From: CALLVY01 sp937899855
GTDB taxonomy: Bacteria; Bacteroidota; Bacteroidia; Chitinophagales; Saprospiraceae
Direction: 5' to 3'
NCBI GenBank assembly: GCA_039820405.1
Contig: JBCBQC010000006.1
Coordinates: 62,001-126,000, forward strand
Length of the DNA stretch: 64,000 bases
The notes beneath the pieces were generated by a model. It had not been told where the DNA came from. It was given only the letters and a program-made list of their open reading frames with translations, and ran no database searches. Positions 1 through 8,170 of this stretch are shown piece after piece. The position numbers and the translations under genes are program-made. Numbering within the stretch: position 1 is the stretch's first letter; every line of letters begins with the position of its first letter.

Positions 1-2
1 GT

Positions 3-257
3 GGCGACTTGGAAGATCAATACCTGGTCGAACTGGAACAGCTCTTGGTGGAGCGGGGAACCTATTGGGAGCAAGTCTGGGAGCACTTGGAAGAATTGCA
101 GGCCCAGCCCGCGGAGGAAGAAGCACCAAAGGGCCTCTGGGAAAAAATTAAGGAGGTGCTTTTCCCCTTTCAATTGAGTGCGGTAGTATCGGCTCTATTG
201 GCTATGCTGGTTGGGGTCTTTGTGTCAAAATCTCCCCCCTTAGCTCGGGGAGACTAG
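3..257 (+). CDS. Small single-pass membrane protein, 5' end outside the window
   Basis: The reading frame is open to the left edge, so the start codon probably lies upstream; an in-window TTG at 9 is possible but not preferred. The visible part is about 84 residues: an acidic, helix-rich N-terminal half (many Glu/Leu/Trp) and a hydrophobic segment near residues 55-72 (LSAVVSALLAMLVGVFVS), ending in a short basic/polar tail. No catalytic motif is visible. In Bacteroidota, small proteins of this shape often follow an ECF sigma factor gene as membrane anchors or anti-sigma-like partners, but the upstream gene is not in view, so that is only a possibility. The next gene begins about 60 bases downstream on the same strand, suggesting one operon. 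Confidence 0.6.
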   Translation, partial: GDLEDQYLVELEQLLVERGTYWEQVWEHLEELQAQPAEEEAPKGLWEKIKEVLFPFQLSAVVSALLAMLVGVFVSKSPPLARGD

Positions 258-319
258 CGGCGCTGCCCGTCGATTGATGATTGGGTATCCTATTTATCCA
301 TACCTCAAATTACCACCTT

Positions 320-895
320 ATGGACAGTTTAGATCACTTTAGTGACCATCCCCAGGCCAGCGACGTCTCGCCGTGGAGTACGATCCAATACTACGGCTTG
401 TTGGGAGGGCTCATTTTCATCATTTACAGCTTTCTGGGCAATACGGTCGGCTTTGGCCGGCCAAGTGCCGGCTTCGTATCGCTGGCGATTTTTGGATTGT
501 TCTTCATGGTGATCTTTGGATTTCTTATTTTTGCCGTCATCCGCAAGCACCGCGATGACGAGTTGGGAGGTTACATCACCTTTGGCCGAGCGGTATTGGT
601 GGGTACGGGGGCGGCCCTGATCGCGGCGATCTTCTACGCGGGGTACGGTTACGTTTACGCCGCCTACATCGAACCGGATCTGGCGGTCCAGATGGTCGAC
701 GAGATGCAGGTCATGTTTGAGGAATTGGGCTTGGAGGACTCGGTCATCGACGAGCAAATGGCGGACCTTGAGGCTCGGATGGAGCCAGGGGCCCAGTTGA
801 CGTCTGACTTGACGAGTGCAGTGGGAATTGGCGTCTTCTTTTCCCTCCTCTTCGGAGCTATTCTAAAGAAATCACCACCGGAAAACGCCTTGTAA
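320..895 (+). CDS. DUF4199 domain membrane protein
   Basis: Integral membrane protein of about 191 residues with four hydrophobic segments: two near the N-terminus (YYGLLGGLIFIIYSFLG and a following Phe/Ile-rich helix), one after the GGYITFGRA motif, and one near the C-terminus. This helix order, with an acidic stretch (residues ~125-160) between the third and fourth helices, is typical of DUF4199, a Bacteroidota family of unknown function often encoded just before a family 2 glycosyltransferase, as here. ATG 320 is chosen over the TTG at 281 because the extra residues are polar and unlike the family. A second DUF4199 gene follows 24 bases later, so the two are a tandem pair and may form a heteromer (inference). 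Confidence 0.72.
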   Translation: MDSLDHFSDHPQASDVSPWSTIQYYGLLGGLIFIIYSFLGNTVGFGRPSAGFVSLAIFGLFFMVIFGFLIFAVIRKHRDDELGGYITFGRAVLVGTGAALIAAIFYAGYGYVYAAYIEPDLAVQMVDEMQVMFEELGLEDSVIDEQMADLEARMEPGAQLTSDLTSAVGIGVFFSLLFGAILKKSPPENAL

Positions 896-919
896 AAAAA
901 GGTGTCACCGGAGGTAAAA

Positions 920-1423
920 ATGCTGCAAATGAAGCGTTATGATATTGGCGCGGGATTGATTGGTGGTCTGCTGACCGTGCTGCTGTTCGGAATCAGCTAC
1001 GCCATGGAGCCCCGTTGGATGTTGCATCCTTTGGTGTACTGGGGCTCGACCCTCTTTTACCTAGCGGCGATGTTGGGCGCCTGTTTGTTGGTCAAACGGG
1101 AAAACGAAGGGCTCCTGGGGATTCGCGAAGGCTTGCGAACGGGCTTCGTAACTTTCCTGATCGCCAACTGTTTATTTTGGGGTTTTCAGTACCTCATGTT
1201 CAACTGGATCGACCCCGAGCTGCCGCAGGTTCAGGTGGCCATGATGCGCGAGTACGCCGAACAGCAACTGATGGGGCAGGAATTGCGCGCGCAATTGGAT
1301 CACCTGGAAAACCAAGATTTCGTCCTCCGTTGGGGCGATCTGTTTTTTGGCTACGCCCGGGGCGCCATTGGAGGTTTTGTGCTCGCGGGAGTCCTGGCGC
1401 TGGCGGTCAAGCAGGATGCCTGA
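920..1423 (+). CDS. DUF4199 domain membrane protein, second copy
   Basis: A 167-residue membrane protein with the same architecture as its neighbour: N-terminal helix (IGGLLTVLLFGISYAM), second helix, a GIREGLRTGF segment resembling the GGYITFGRA loop of the first copy, a third helix, an acidic/Gln-rich extracytoplasmic region with MMREYAEQQL, and a C-terminal Gly/Ala-rich helix. ATG 920 is preferred over GTG 902 because GGAGG lies at 910-914 with five-base spacing, an unusually clear Shine-Dalgarno site for this genome. The function is unknown; placement before a GT2 glycosyltransferase suggests a role in envelope glycan or lipid-linked sugar handling, which is inference from context. Confidence 0.72.
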   Translation: MLQMKRYDIGAGLIGGLLTVLLFGISYAMEPRWMLHPLVYWGSTLFYLAAMLGACLLVKRENEGLLGIREGLRTGFVTFLIANCLFWGFQYLMFNWIDPELPQVQVAMMREYAEQQLMGQELRAQLDHLENQDFVLRWGDLFFGYARGAIGGFVLAGVLALAVKQDA

Positions 1424-1483
1424 GGGCGTAACCTTGGGCTGGGGCCTGCGTTAAACCAAACACATCAGAATCGAAAATCACTT

Positions 1484-2467
1484 ATGGACCTCTCTATCGT
1501 TGTGCCGCTGTTTAATGAGGAAGAATCGCTTACCGACTTGGAAGCCTGGATTCGGCGCGTGATGGTGGAACACCAGTTTTCCTACGAGATCATTTTTGTC
1601 GATGACGGTAGCAAAGACCGCTCCTGGTCGATCATCCAAGACCTGCTGCGGCAAAATCCCAACGTTCGCGGCATCAAGTTTCGACGCAACTACGGCAAAT
1701 CCGCTGCCCTCCACACCGGCTTCGGGGCCGCCCGGGGGCGGGTAGTCATCACCATGGATGCCGACCTACAGGACAGCCCCGAAGAGGTGCCCGAGCTCCA
1801 CCGGATGATTACCGAGGAGGGCTACGACCTGGTATCGGGTTGGAAGAAAAAACGCTACGACCCCCTTACCAAAACCATCCCCACCAAGTTCTACAACGCC
1901 GTGACCCGCTACGTCAGCGGTATCCAACTACACGATTTCAATTGCGGCCTCAAAGCCTACCGCAACGAAGTGGTCAAGAGCATCGAGGTCTACGGCGAGA
2001 TGCACCGCTACATCCCCGTGATCGCCAAGTGGGCGGGCTTTAACAAAATTGGGGAAAAGGTAGTCCAGCACCAGGCCCGCAAATACGGCGTGACCAAATT
2101 TGGCGGCCTGGCGCGCTTTATCAACGGCCCCCTCGATCTGCTGTCCATTACCTTTGTCGGTCGCTTTGGCCAGCGCCCCATGCACTTTTTCGGGACCCTG
2201 GGCTTTTTCCTCTTTTTCATTGGCTTCCTGTCCAGCTCTTACATCGGAGTCAACAAATTGTACCGCCTCCGGCAGGACCTGCCCACCATCCTGGTCACCG
2301 ATAATCCCTATTTTTACCTGGCCCTGACCTGTATGATCCTCGGGACACTGCTCTTTATGGGAGGTTTCCTGGGAGAGCTCATCAGCCGGACGGCCTCGGG
2401 GCGCAACGCCTACCTGATTGAAGCGGAAGTCGGTGGGGAGATCCCCGCCGAACGCCCCGTCGACTAA
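1484..2467 (+). CDS. Family 2 glycosyltransferase with two C-terminal membrane helices (GtrB/DPM1-like)
   Basis: This 327-residue protein starts with the GT-A fold signature VVPLFNEEESL. It carries DD at 40-41 (nucleotide binding) and the DAD metal/sugar motif at 92-94 followed by QDSPEE, as in dolichol-phosphate-mannose synthase and bactoprenol glucosyltransferases (GtrB, ArnC-like). Two strong transmembrane segments, near 216-240 and 268-293, anchor the enzyme with its catalytic domain in the cytosol. The predicted reaction is transfer of a sugar from a nucleotide donor to polyprenyl phosphate. The protein ends shortly after the second helix and lacks the long GtrA or PMT fusions found elsewhere. 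It follows the DUF4199 pair and precedes gmhA/gmhB, consistent with envelope polysaccharide synthesis. The exact sugar cannot be read from sequence. Confidence 0.88.
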   Translation: MDLSIVVPLFNEEESLTDLEAWIRRVMVEHQFSYEIIFVDDGSKDRSWSIIQDLLRQNPNVRGIKFRRNYGKSAALHTGFGAARGRVVITMDADLQDSPEEVPELHRMITEEGYDLVSGWKKKRYDPLTKTIPTKFYNAVTRYVSGIQLHDFNCGLKAYRNEVVKSIEVYGEMHRYIPVIAKWAGFNKIGEKVVQHQARKYGVTKFGGLARFINGPLDLLSITFVGRFGQRPMHFFGTLGFFLFFIGFLSSSYIGVNKLYRLRQDLPTILVTDNPYFYLALTCMILGTLLFMGGFLGELISRTASGRNAYLIEAEVGGEIPAERPVD

Positions 2468-2485
2468 CGACTAGCCGAATACTAC

Positions 2486-3082
2486 ATGAATCCACGTATC
2501 AAAACCCTGATCTCCGAAAGCATTTTGGTCAAGCAACAATTGTTGCGGGACGAAGCCCTGCTCCGTACCATCGACCAGGTCGCCCAGACCATGACGATTG
2601 CCCTCAAGGGAGGAAAGAAAATCCTTTTCTGTGGCAATGGGGGCAGCGCCTCCGATGCCCAGCACCTGGCGGCCGAACTGTCCGGGCGTTTTTACTTCGA
2701 TCGCGAACCCCTCTACGCCGAAGCGCTCCACGTCAATTCCTCCGCCCTCACCGCCATCGCCAACGATTACGGTTACGAGGAGGTCTTCGCGCGCATGATT
2801 GGCGCCAAGGGCCAGGAAGGGGACGTACTGGTGGCCCTCTCCACCTCGGGCAATTCCCCCAATATTCTCCGCGCCATTCAGGAGGCCAAAAAACGCTTCC
2901 TCGTCGTGATCGGGATGACCGCCGCCACGGGAGGCAAGATGGCTCCGCATTGCGATTACCTCATCAAGGTCCCCACCCAGGATACCATGCGCTGTCAGGA
3001 AAGCCACATCATGATTGGCCACCTGCTCTGCGAATTGGTCGAGGCGGCGATCTTTCGCCCCGGTACTACCCGCTCCGCATGA
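2486..3082 (+). CDS. gmhA: Sedoheptulose-7-phosphate isomerase
   Basis: A SIS-domain enzyme of 198 residues, the usual GmhA length. It converts sedoheptulose 7-phosphate to D-glycero-D-manno-heptose 7-phosphate, the first step to ADP-heptose for LPS core or S-layer glycans. Visible motifs are GNGGSASDAQH at 50-60 and STSGNSPNI at 119-127 (phosphate binding). His60 and Glu64, with Gln171 and His179 in the QESHIMIGH segment, match the spacing of the zinc and catalytic residues of the E. coli enzyme. The gene overlaps the next one by four bases (ATGA), so they are translationally coupled. The glycosyltransferase ends 18 bases upstream, probably in the same operon. Confidence 0.92.
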   Translation: MNPRIKTLISESILVKQQLLRDEALLRTIDQVAQTMTIALKGGKKILFCGNGGSASDAQHLAAELSGRFYFDREPLYAEALHVNSSALTAIANDYGYEEVFARMIGAKGQEGDVLVALSTSGNSPNILRAIQEAKKRFLVVIGMTAATGGKMAPHCDYLIKVPTQDTMRCQESHIMIGHLLCELVEAAIFRPGTTRSA

Positions 3083-3636
3083 TTCCCTACGACCAGCATT
3101 GGACCCTCTTTCTCGACCGCGACGGCGTGCTCAATCACCGTCTGCCCGGGGCCTACGTTCGGCACTGGGGCGAGTGGCAGTGGGAGGCTGGGGTCCTCGA
3201 CGTTTTGCCGGCCCTGACGGCTCGCTTTGGCCGTACGGTGGTGGTGACCAACCAGCAAGGTATTGGCAAAGGATTGATGAGCGAGGCGGATTTGACGGTG
3301 CTGCACCAGAGGATGTTGGCTCGGGTAGCGGCGGCGGGGGCGCGGATCGACGGTGTTTACCACTGTCCCGACCTGGCGACGGTGGCCCACCACTGTCGCA
3401 AGCCCCATCCCGCGCTGGCGCAGTGGGCGCAGCGCGACTTTCCGGCCATCGATTTTGCCCGGAGTGTGATGGTTGGAGATTCGCGGACGGACCTGCAGTT
3501 TGGCCGGGGGTTGGGCATGCGTACGGTACTGATCGAAAGCAATCCGGAGGAGGTGGCGGCCTTGCGGGAGGGGGAGGCGGACGAGCGCTGGGCTTCGCTG
3601 CGGGCCTGGGCGCAGAGCCTGGTGGGGAAGGATTGA
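3079..3636 (+). CDS. gmhB: HAD phosphatase, D-glycero-D-manno-heptose 1,7-bisphosphate phosphatase-like
   Basis: A 185-residue HAD enzyme starting at ATG 3079, which overlaps the gmhA stop. HAD motif I is FLDRDGVLN (nucleophile Asp13, acid/base Asp15), motif II is VTNQQGIGKG, and motif IV is VMVGDSRTDLQ; RKPHP supplies the motif III Lys region. Together with gmhA this indicates the bisphosphate phosphatase step in heptose synthesis. The zinc loop is atypical: E. coli GmhB has Cys-x-His...Cys-x-Cys, whereas here the segment is CPD...HHCRKP, so only two of the four ligands are plainly present. A related histidinol-phosphate or other sugar phosphatase cannot be excluded, but the gmhA overlap favours heptose. 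A longer reading from 2950 lies inside gmhA and is rejected. Confidence 0.83.
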   Translation: MIPYDQHWTLFLDRDGVLNHRLPGAYVRHWGEWQWEAGVLDVLPALTARFGRTVVVTNQQGIGKGLMSEADLTVLHQRMLARVAAAGARIDGVYHCPDLATVAHHCRKPHPALAQWAQRDFPAIDFARSVMVGDSRTDLQFGRGLGMRTVLIESNPEEVAALREGEADERWASLRAWAQSLVGKD

Positions 3637-3695
3637 AAAACATTGTCTAACTTGGGCTTGTTGCAATACCAGAAACATCGACACACTCGTAAGAC

Positions 3696-4355
3696 ATGAT
3701 GAAACAGCTACTATGCTTGGTCCTCTCTTTGGGGCCATTTTGGGCAGGTGCCCAGGACAGTGATTTGGGGAATTGGATCCTTTACTTTGGCAACAAGCCC
3801 TTCAACTCCCAATGGAATTGGCACCACGAGGTGCAGTATCGAAACTACGACGCCATCGGCGATTTGGAACAGTTGCTCCTGCGGACGGGCATCGGTTACA
3901 ACCTCTCGGAGAACAACAACAACCTCCTGCTGGGTTATGCCTATATCCTGAGTGAAAATTACGTCTCGGGATCCGACAGCAAGGTGAGCATCAACGAGCA
4001 CCGCATCTACCAGCAATTTATCAGTCGCCAGCGTTTTGGACGGGTGGGGGTTCAGCACCGCTACCGTTTTGAGCAGCGTTTGGTAGCCGAAGATTTTCGC
4101 CTGCGCTTTCGCTATTTCCTCGCCATTACGGTGGCCCTGAATAAGACCCAAATGGAAGATGGTACCCTGTACTTGTCGAGCTACGATGAGATTTTTCTCC
4201 AGACCGAAGGCAGCATCTTTGATCGCAACCGGCTGTACGGAGCCTTGGGTTATCGCATCAACTCGGCCCTGCGCTTTGAATTGGGTTACATGAATCAGTT
4301 TTTCAGCGAGGGCGGAAGGGATCAAATCAATGTGGTTACCTTCGTCAATTTTTAA
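3696..4355 (+). CDS. DUF2490 family outer-membrane beta-barrel protein
   Basis: A 219-residue protein with a signal peptide (KQLLCLVLSLGPFWAGA, cleavage near the AQ) followed by DLGNWILYFGN, the family opening of DUF2490. The rest alternates short aromatic/polar strands (WNWHHEVQYRNYD, GIGYNLSENNNNLLLGYAYI, VQHRYRFEQR, LRFRYFLAI) and ends with a terminal strand containing VVTFVNF, a C-terminal Phe as in many outer-membrane barrels. DUF2490 proteins are Bacteroidota outer-membrane proteins of unknown function. The ATG at 3696 is followed by a second ATG codon, and either could start translation. The gene stands alone: about 60 bases separate it from gmhB and 256 from the next gene. Confidence 0.82.
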   Translation: MMKQLLCLVLSLGPFWAGAQDSDLGNWILYFGNKPFNSQWNWHHEVQYRNYDAIGDLEQLLLRTGIGYNLSENNNNLLLGYAYILSENYVSGSDSKVSINEHRIYQQFISRQRFGRVGVQHRYRFEQRLVAEDFRLRFRYFLAITVALNKTQMEDGTLYLSSYDEIFLQTEGSIFDRNRLYGALGYRINSALRFELGYMNQFFSEGGRDQINVVTFVNF

Positions 4356-4532
4356 ATACCGAAGCGGATGTCGGAAATTCTGGATCACGATTTTCACGAG
4401 GTGGACAATCTGCGGTTTCAGCGCCGCGACTTGCCCTGATGGACGCAATTTTTCTGCCGGGCATTTCTGCTGGCGGGTCTGATGATGACCTAAAATTGAC
4501 CACCCGATTTTTCAGGTGTGTTGGGAAATAAC

Positions 4533-4540
4533 TAACTTTG
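4533..4540 (+). promoter_or_regulatory. Candidate Bacteroidota -7 box upstream of the flavoprotein gene
   Basis: TAACTTTG matches the phylum consensus TAnnTTTG exactly and lies 72 bases before the ATG of the ferredoxin reductase gene. A convincing -33 TTTG at the expected distance is not present; only a T-rich stretch around 4508-4513 is seen. The assignment is therefore tentative. Confidence 0.3.
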
Positions 4541-4611
4541 TTTTTATTTGGTCTAAATAAGGCCCATGCGTAGCAGCGGCTACTATTTTGAACATAAAAC
4601 GCGATTTTAAT

Positions 4612-5673
4612 ATGATACAAACGGATATGCTCATCATCGGTGCGGGCCCCACGGGTTTGTTTACGGTATTCGAGGCGGGGCTTTTACAGATGAAGTGCCA
4701 TTTGATTGATGCCTTGCCCATCCCGGGCGGGCAGTGCTCCGAGATTTACCCCAAAAAGCCGATTTACGATATTCCCGCCTATCCCGAAATTCTAGCGGGA
4801 GACCTGGTGGATAAGCTGATGGAACAAATTAAGCCGTTTACCCCCGGATTTACCCTGGGGGAACGGGCCGAGACCCTGGAAAAGCAGGAGGACGGCAGTT
4901 TTATCGTCACCACCAACGAGGGGACTAAGCATCACGCTAAGGTCGTCGTCATTGCGGGCGGATTGGGTTCTTTTGAGCCTCGCAAGCCTCCCATCAGCAA
5001 CATCGCCGATTTTGAAGGCCGTGGGGTAGAATACATGATTAAGGAGCCGGAGCTGTACCGCGACAAGAAGGTCGTGATTGCGGGGGGCGGTGATTCGGCG
5101 TTGGACTGGACCATCTACCTGGCGGATTTGGCCAGTGACTTGTACCTGGTCCACCGGCGGCGAGCATTCCGGGGAGCCCTGGACTCCGTCGAGAAGGTAG
5201 CCGAGCTTGCCGAACGGGGCCGGGTCAAGCTGATCACGGACGCCCAGGTCGTCGAGCTACACGGGAAGACGCAGCTGCAGGGGGTCGTGGTCAAGCACAA
5301 GGCGGCGGATCGGGAAAACAGCCACATCGAGGCCGACCACTTTGTACCTCTGTTTGGTTTGGCGCCCAAATTGGGGCCGCTGGGCAATTGGGGCTTGGAG
5401 ATCGAGAACAATGCTATCAAGGTCAACAATGCGCTCGATTACCAGACCAACATTCCCGGGGTATTCGCCATTGGGGACGTCAATGCCTATCCCGGAAAGC
5501 TCAAGCTGATCCTCTCGGGCTTCCACGAGGCTGCCGTGATGTGTCAATTTGCCTATACCATCCTGCATCCCGGTCGCCGTTTTAACCTCAAATACACCAC
5601 CGTGGGTGGGGTAAAAGGCTTTGACGGAACGGTGAAGGAGGCAAAGAAAGCGGTGGTAAAAAAGATTGGCTAA
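4612..5673 (+). CDS. Ferredoxin/flavodoxin--NADP+ reductase, thioredoxin-reductase-like type
   Basis: A 353-residue FAD/NAD(P) oxidoreductase. The FAD Rossmann motif GAGPTG is at 10-15, followed by GGQCSEIYP, typical of YumC-type ferredoxin-NADP reductases. A second nucleotide motif, GGGDSALDW, with HRRRAFRG downstream indicates NADPH preference. The C-terminal FAD motif is GVFAIGDVNAYPGKLKLI. There is no CxxC redox pair between the two nucleotide domains, which argues against thioredoxin reductase. It would transfer electrons between NADPH and ferredoxin or flavodoxin in the cytosol. ATG 4612 is chosen over TTG 4588 because the family begins directly before the FAD motif. The gene has its own upstream region and probably its own promoter. 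Confidence 0.88.
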   Translation: MIQTDMLIIGAGPTGLFTVFEAGLLQMKCHLIDALPIPGGQCSEIYPKKPIYDIPAYPEILAGDLVDKLMEQIKPFTPGFTLGERAETLEKQEDGSFIVTTNEGTKHHAKVVVIAGGLGSFEPRKPPISNIADFEGRGVEYMIKEPELYRDKKVVIAGGGDSALDWTIYLADLASDLYLVHRRRAFRGALDSVEKVAELAERGRVKLITDAQVVELHGKTQLQGVVVKHKAADRENSHIEADHFVPLFGLAPKLGPLGNWGLEIENNAIKVNNALDYQTNIPGVFAIGDVNAYPGKLKLILSGFHEAAVMCQFAYTILHPGRRFNLKYTTVGGVKGFDGTVKEAKKAVVKKIG

Positions 5674-5754
5674 ACCTCCCTTGTTTTTTCTTGTTCTCCC
5701 TTGCGGAGGTGTATCTTGCGCTTCCGTATTATTTACATCAAAACTGATTTAGTC

Positions 5755-6120
5755 ATGAATGCTCATACCGCAAGCCTCATCAACGCCATCCTTCTGGTTA
5801 GCATGGGCAGTTGGGGCTATCTTTCCTCGGATACTCCGTCGATGACGGCGCTCATTCCCGTCATATTTGGCATCATCCTCCTGCTGTGTTCTCCCGGAGT
5901 CAAAAGCGAGAACAAAGTCGTCGCCCACGTAGCCGTTCTGCTGACCTTGCTGATTCTATTCGGCCTGTTCAAGCCCCTCCAGGGTGCGATTGGTCGGGGC
6001 GACACCATGGCGATCCTGCGGGTAGGACTGATGGTGATCAGTACGATCGTGGCCCTGGTCTATTTCGTACGGAGCTTTATCCAGGCCCGTAAAAACCGAG
6101 AAAAGGCCGCTGCGGAATAG
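5755..6120 (+). CDS. Small four-helix membrane protein
   Basis: A 121-residue protein with four predicted membrane helices (SLINAILLVSMGSWGYLS; ALIPVIFGIILLLCS; VVAHVAVLLTLLILFGLF; ILRVGLMVISTIVALVYFVRSF) and a basic, Lys/Arg/Glu-rich C-terminus. It resembles conserved hypothetical membrane proteins found across marine bacteria, but I cannot assign a function. ATG 5755 is chosen over an upstream ATG-like start at 5701 because the extra N-terminal residues are basic and unlikely as a family feature. It ends three bases before the ChaN-like gene starts, suggesting co-transcription. Confidence 0.65.
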   Translation: MNAHTASLINAILLVSMGSWGYLSSDTPSMTALIPVIFGIILLLCSPGVKSENKVVAHVAVLLTLLILFGLFKPLQGAIGRGDTMAILRVGLMVISTIVALVYFVRSFIQARKNREKAAAE

Positions 6121-6123
6121 CTT

Positions 6124-7005
6124 ATGAGACCACTGCGCCATGCCCTGAGCTTATTGTTGGGTCTGCTGACGCTTACCGCTTGGGGGCAGTCCGCCGCCGA
6201 ACGCTCGTACCAAATCTACGCTACCGCCCAGCAGAAAATCATCAGCCTCGACGAACTCGTTGCGTCGGTAGCCGATACGGACGTATTGTTTTTTGGGGAA
6301 ATGCACGACGATGCGGTCGGCCATTGGTTGCAGGACACCCTGTATACCCTGTTGTTGGATCGCTACGGTGCGGCTCACCTCAGCTTGGAAATGTTCGAAA
6401 CCGACTGTCAGCAGGTGGTGGATGAATATTTGGCGGATTTCATTACGCTCGATAAGCTCATTGCCGAGGGGCGGGCCTGGAACAACTACCGGGAGGCCTA
6501 CCATCCCCTGGTAGAGACGGCCAAGGAACGGGGTCAAGCCGTCATTGCGGCCAATGCACCCCGCCGCTACGTCAATCTGGTCAGTCGCCGGGGCCAGTCG
6601 GCCCTCCAAGCGCTGCCCAAAGCCTCGCGCCGTCACCTTTCTCCCCTGCCCATTTATACCGGTGATGAGGCTTACCGCCAACGTTTTCAGGACTTGATGG
6701 GGGGATTTGGGGGACACGGCGGCCTGGGCGATAAAATCTTTGAGGCCCAGTGTACTTGGGATGCCTCCATGGCCTACCGCATTTACCGCTTCTGGCGCAA
6801 AAACAAGGGAGCACTCATCTTCCACCTCAACGGTAGCTTTCACACCGATTACCAGCAGGGCACCATTACCCAACTCCGGCGCCTGCGTTCCAAACTAGCC
6901 ATCCAAAACATCAGTTGTTTTCCCGCTTCCGACTACGCCCAGCCCAACTGGTCCCAGTACACCGACCGGGGCGACTACATCATCATCAGCCCGGAAGTGA
7001 AGTAA
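6124..7005 (+). CDS. ChaN family haem-binding protein
   Basis: A 293-residue secreted protein with signal peptide (ALSLLLGLLTLTAWGQS). The core FGEMHDDAVGHWLQ, then HLSLEMFETDCQ, RAWNNYREAYHPLVE and AANAPRRYVNLVSRRG are hallmarks of the ChaN/DUF399 family (COG3016). These include the Glu-x-His pair at the pocket and the conserved GxxW...Y.P motif. Campylobacter ChaN is an outer-membrane lipoprotein that binds cofacial haem; here the signal peptide has no clear lipobox Cys, so the protein may be periplasmic. The later segment FEAQCTWDASMA and HLNGSFHTDY complete the family core. The preceding membrane gene is three bases away, so both may act in the same process. Confidence 0.83.
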   Translation: MRPLRHALSLLLGLLTLTAWGQSAAERSYQIYATAQQKIISLDELVASVADTDVLFFGEMHDDAVGHWLQDTLYTLLLDRYGAAHLSLEMFETDCQQVVDEYLADFITLDKLIAEGRAWNNYREAYHPLVETAKERGQAVIAANAPRRYVNLVSRRGQSALQALPKASRRHLSPLPIYTGDEAYRQRFQDLMGGFGGHGGLGDKIFEAQCTWDASMAYRIYRFWRKNKGALIFHLNGSFHTDYQQGTITQLRRLRSKLAIQNISCFPASDYAQPNWSQYTDRGDYIIISPEVK

Positions 7006-7050
7006 ACCTCCGTCAGTTCTGTACCACCAAAACCCAACGTGGATAAGCTT

Positions 7051-7395
7051 TTAGTTGAGCCGTCGCTGGCGCTCGCGTTCCTGGTAACGGGCCACGGCGC
7101 TTTCCAACATGGTCCCGAATTCCCGTAGGTCAGTGGGGGAGAGGAGGAGGCGAAAGCCGTGGATGGGAGTGTCGACCTCGATACAGCGGTGTTCGGGGCT
7201 GACGTTGCCCCGGTAAAACTTATAGTAGGACTGAAAGGTTTGGATCAGGTTGGCGATGGCCGCTTCCGTCAAATCGAGCGACACGGTGCCGTAGTGAATG
7301 TGGTACACCTGGCATTCGTAGCAGTAGACTACCTTTTGGCCATAGCGTTGAAAGAGTACTTCAAAGGATTGGGGGAGGCCGGGATGTAAATTCAT
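7051..7395 (-). CDS. Conserved hypothetical protein with CxxC motif
   Basis: A cytosolic 114-residue protein without signal peptide or membrane helices. Visible features are a CYEC motif near residues 25-28 followed by YHIHYGTVSLDL, and a C-terminal LLLSPTDLREFGTMLESA with a basic, coiled end. The pattern (zinc-knuckle-like Cys pair, 'GTVSLDL', 'LLLSPxxL') is shared by small uncharacterised Bacteroidota proteins resembling DUF6686; I recognise this only loosely. It is convergent with the ChaN-like gene (45-base gap) and divergent from the membrane-protein/regulator unit. Confidence 0.6.
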   Translation of the reverse strand: MNLHPGLPQSFEVLFQRYGQKVVYCYECQVYHIHYGTVSLDLTEAAIANLIQTFQSYYKFYRGNVSPEHRCIEVDTPIHGFRLLLSPTDLREFGTMLESAVARYQERERQRRLN

Positions 7396-7550
7396 AGGTT
7401 GACTTACCTGTAATTAGACTAATTCTAAATAAAATGAAAGATACTGCCTTCCCTCAGGAAAAGCAAGCTTCGGGACCCGAAAAGGATAGCTCGACCGATT
7501 AAATGTATGACCCGGTCCCGGAGTGGGGTAGATTCATCGAATTAAATTTG

Positions 7551-7565
7551 GTTTATAACGTAAAC
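7551..7565. promoter_or_regulatory. Inverted repeat GTTTA-N5-TAAAC, candidate operator (site 1)
   Basis: GTTTATAACGTAAAC has perfect five-base arms around TAACG, 13 bases before the ATG of the membrane-protein gene. It is followed by TACTTTAT, close to a -7 box. The same element (GTTTATAATTTAAAC then TAGTTTAT) recurs at 8498 before the lipoprotein gene. The two sites flank a winged-helix regulator gene, its likely binder (inference). Confidence 0.5.
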
Positions 7566-7578
7566 TACTTTATATTCG

Positions 7579-8160
7579 ATGAAAATCAAGCCAATGAGTC
7601 ACGAAGAATTTACGCCCGAGGAAAGTTTAGCCCTGATTACCGAGGTCATTCAGGAGGCCAAAGTGCGGCTGGAAGAGGATGGGCTGATTTACATGATGTG
7701 GGGTATCTTACTTTTTGTGGCCAGTACGGGGCAGTACCTGTTGTTTCGAATGGAACAGTGGGAGATCAACTACTATCCCTATTTCTTGATCCCCCTGGGG
7801 GCCATCGCTTCCCAGCTGTACTACGCCCGCAAGCAGCGGCGTCAGTCCAACCAAATTATGGGGACCATCAGTGTGATTTGGGCCATCATCGGGTTTAATC
7901 TGATGCTGTTGGGTTTTTTTGGCTGGCCCCTACTCAAGAGTAGCTTACTGCCCATTATTTTGATCCTCCTGGGCATTGGAGTGGCTACCGTTGGGCAGGT
8001 GAGTAAAAGCCGAGTGTTTCTGCTGGCGGGAATTTTGATCAACATTACGGGCTTTGTGGGTTTCCAACTAGATTGGACGAATCAGCCCCTCTTGCTGGGA
8101 ATCTCTTCTTTACTCTTTATCTTCGGGCCGGGGCTGGTATTACAGCTTCAAAAAAGATAA
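7579..8160 (+). CDS. Six-helix membrane protein of unknown function
   Basis: A 193-residue protein with an N-terminal acidic cytosolic region (MSHEEFTPEESLALITEVIQ) followed by about six membrane segments from residue 36 on (LIYMMWGILLFVASTGQYLL; YYPYFLIPLGAIASQLYY; and so on), with a basic KQRRQSN loop between helices 2 and 3. No known catalytic motif is visible. Proteins of this type occur in Bacteroidota next to small winged-helix regulators, as here: the regulator starts 10 bases after this stop, so the two are one operon. The pair resembles a membrane sensor plus transcription factor, but direct partnership is inference. ATG 7594 (MSHEEF) is an alternative start. Confidence 0.68.
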   Translation: MKIKPMSHEEFTPEESLALITEVIQEAKVRLEEDGLIYMMWGILLFVASTGQYLLFRMEQWEINYYPYFLIPLGAIASQLYYARKQRRQSNQIMGTISVIWAIIGFNLMLLGFFGWPLLKSSLLPIILILLGIGVATVGQVSKSRVFLLAGILINITGFVGFQLDWTNQPLLLGISSLLFIFGPGLVLQLQKR

Positions 8161-8170
8161 GTATCCCGAA

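Noticed and set aside
2950..3078. Upstream extension of gmhB
   Set aside because: It lies inside gmhA in another frame; the HAD domain starts at MIPYDQ and ATGA coupling at 3079 is typical.
7434..7502. 22-codon ORF with A-rich start context
   Set aside because: It has a good start context but no conservation test is possible and the peptide has no recognisable feature; it could be chance.
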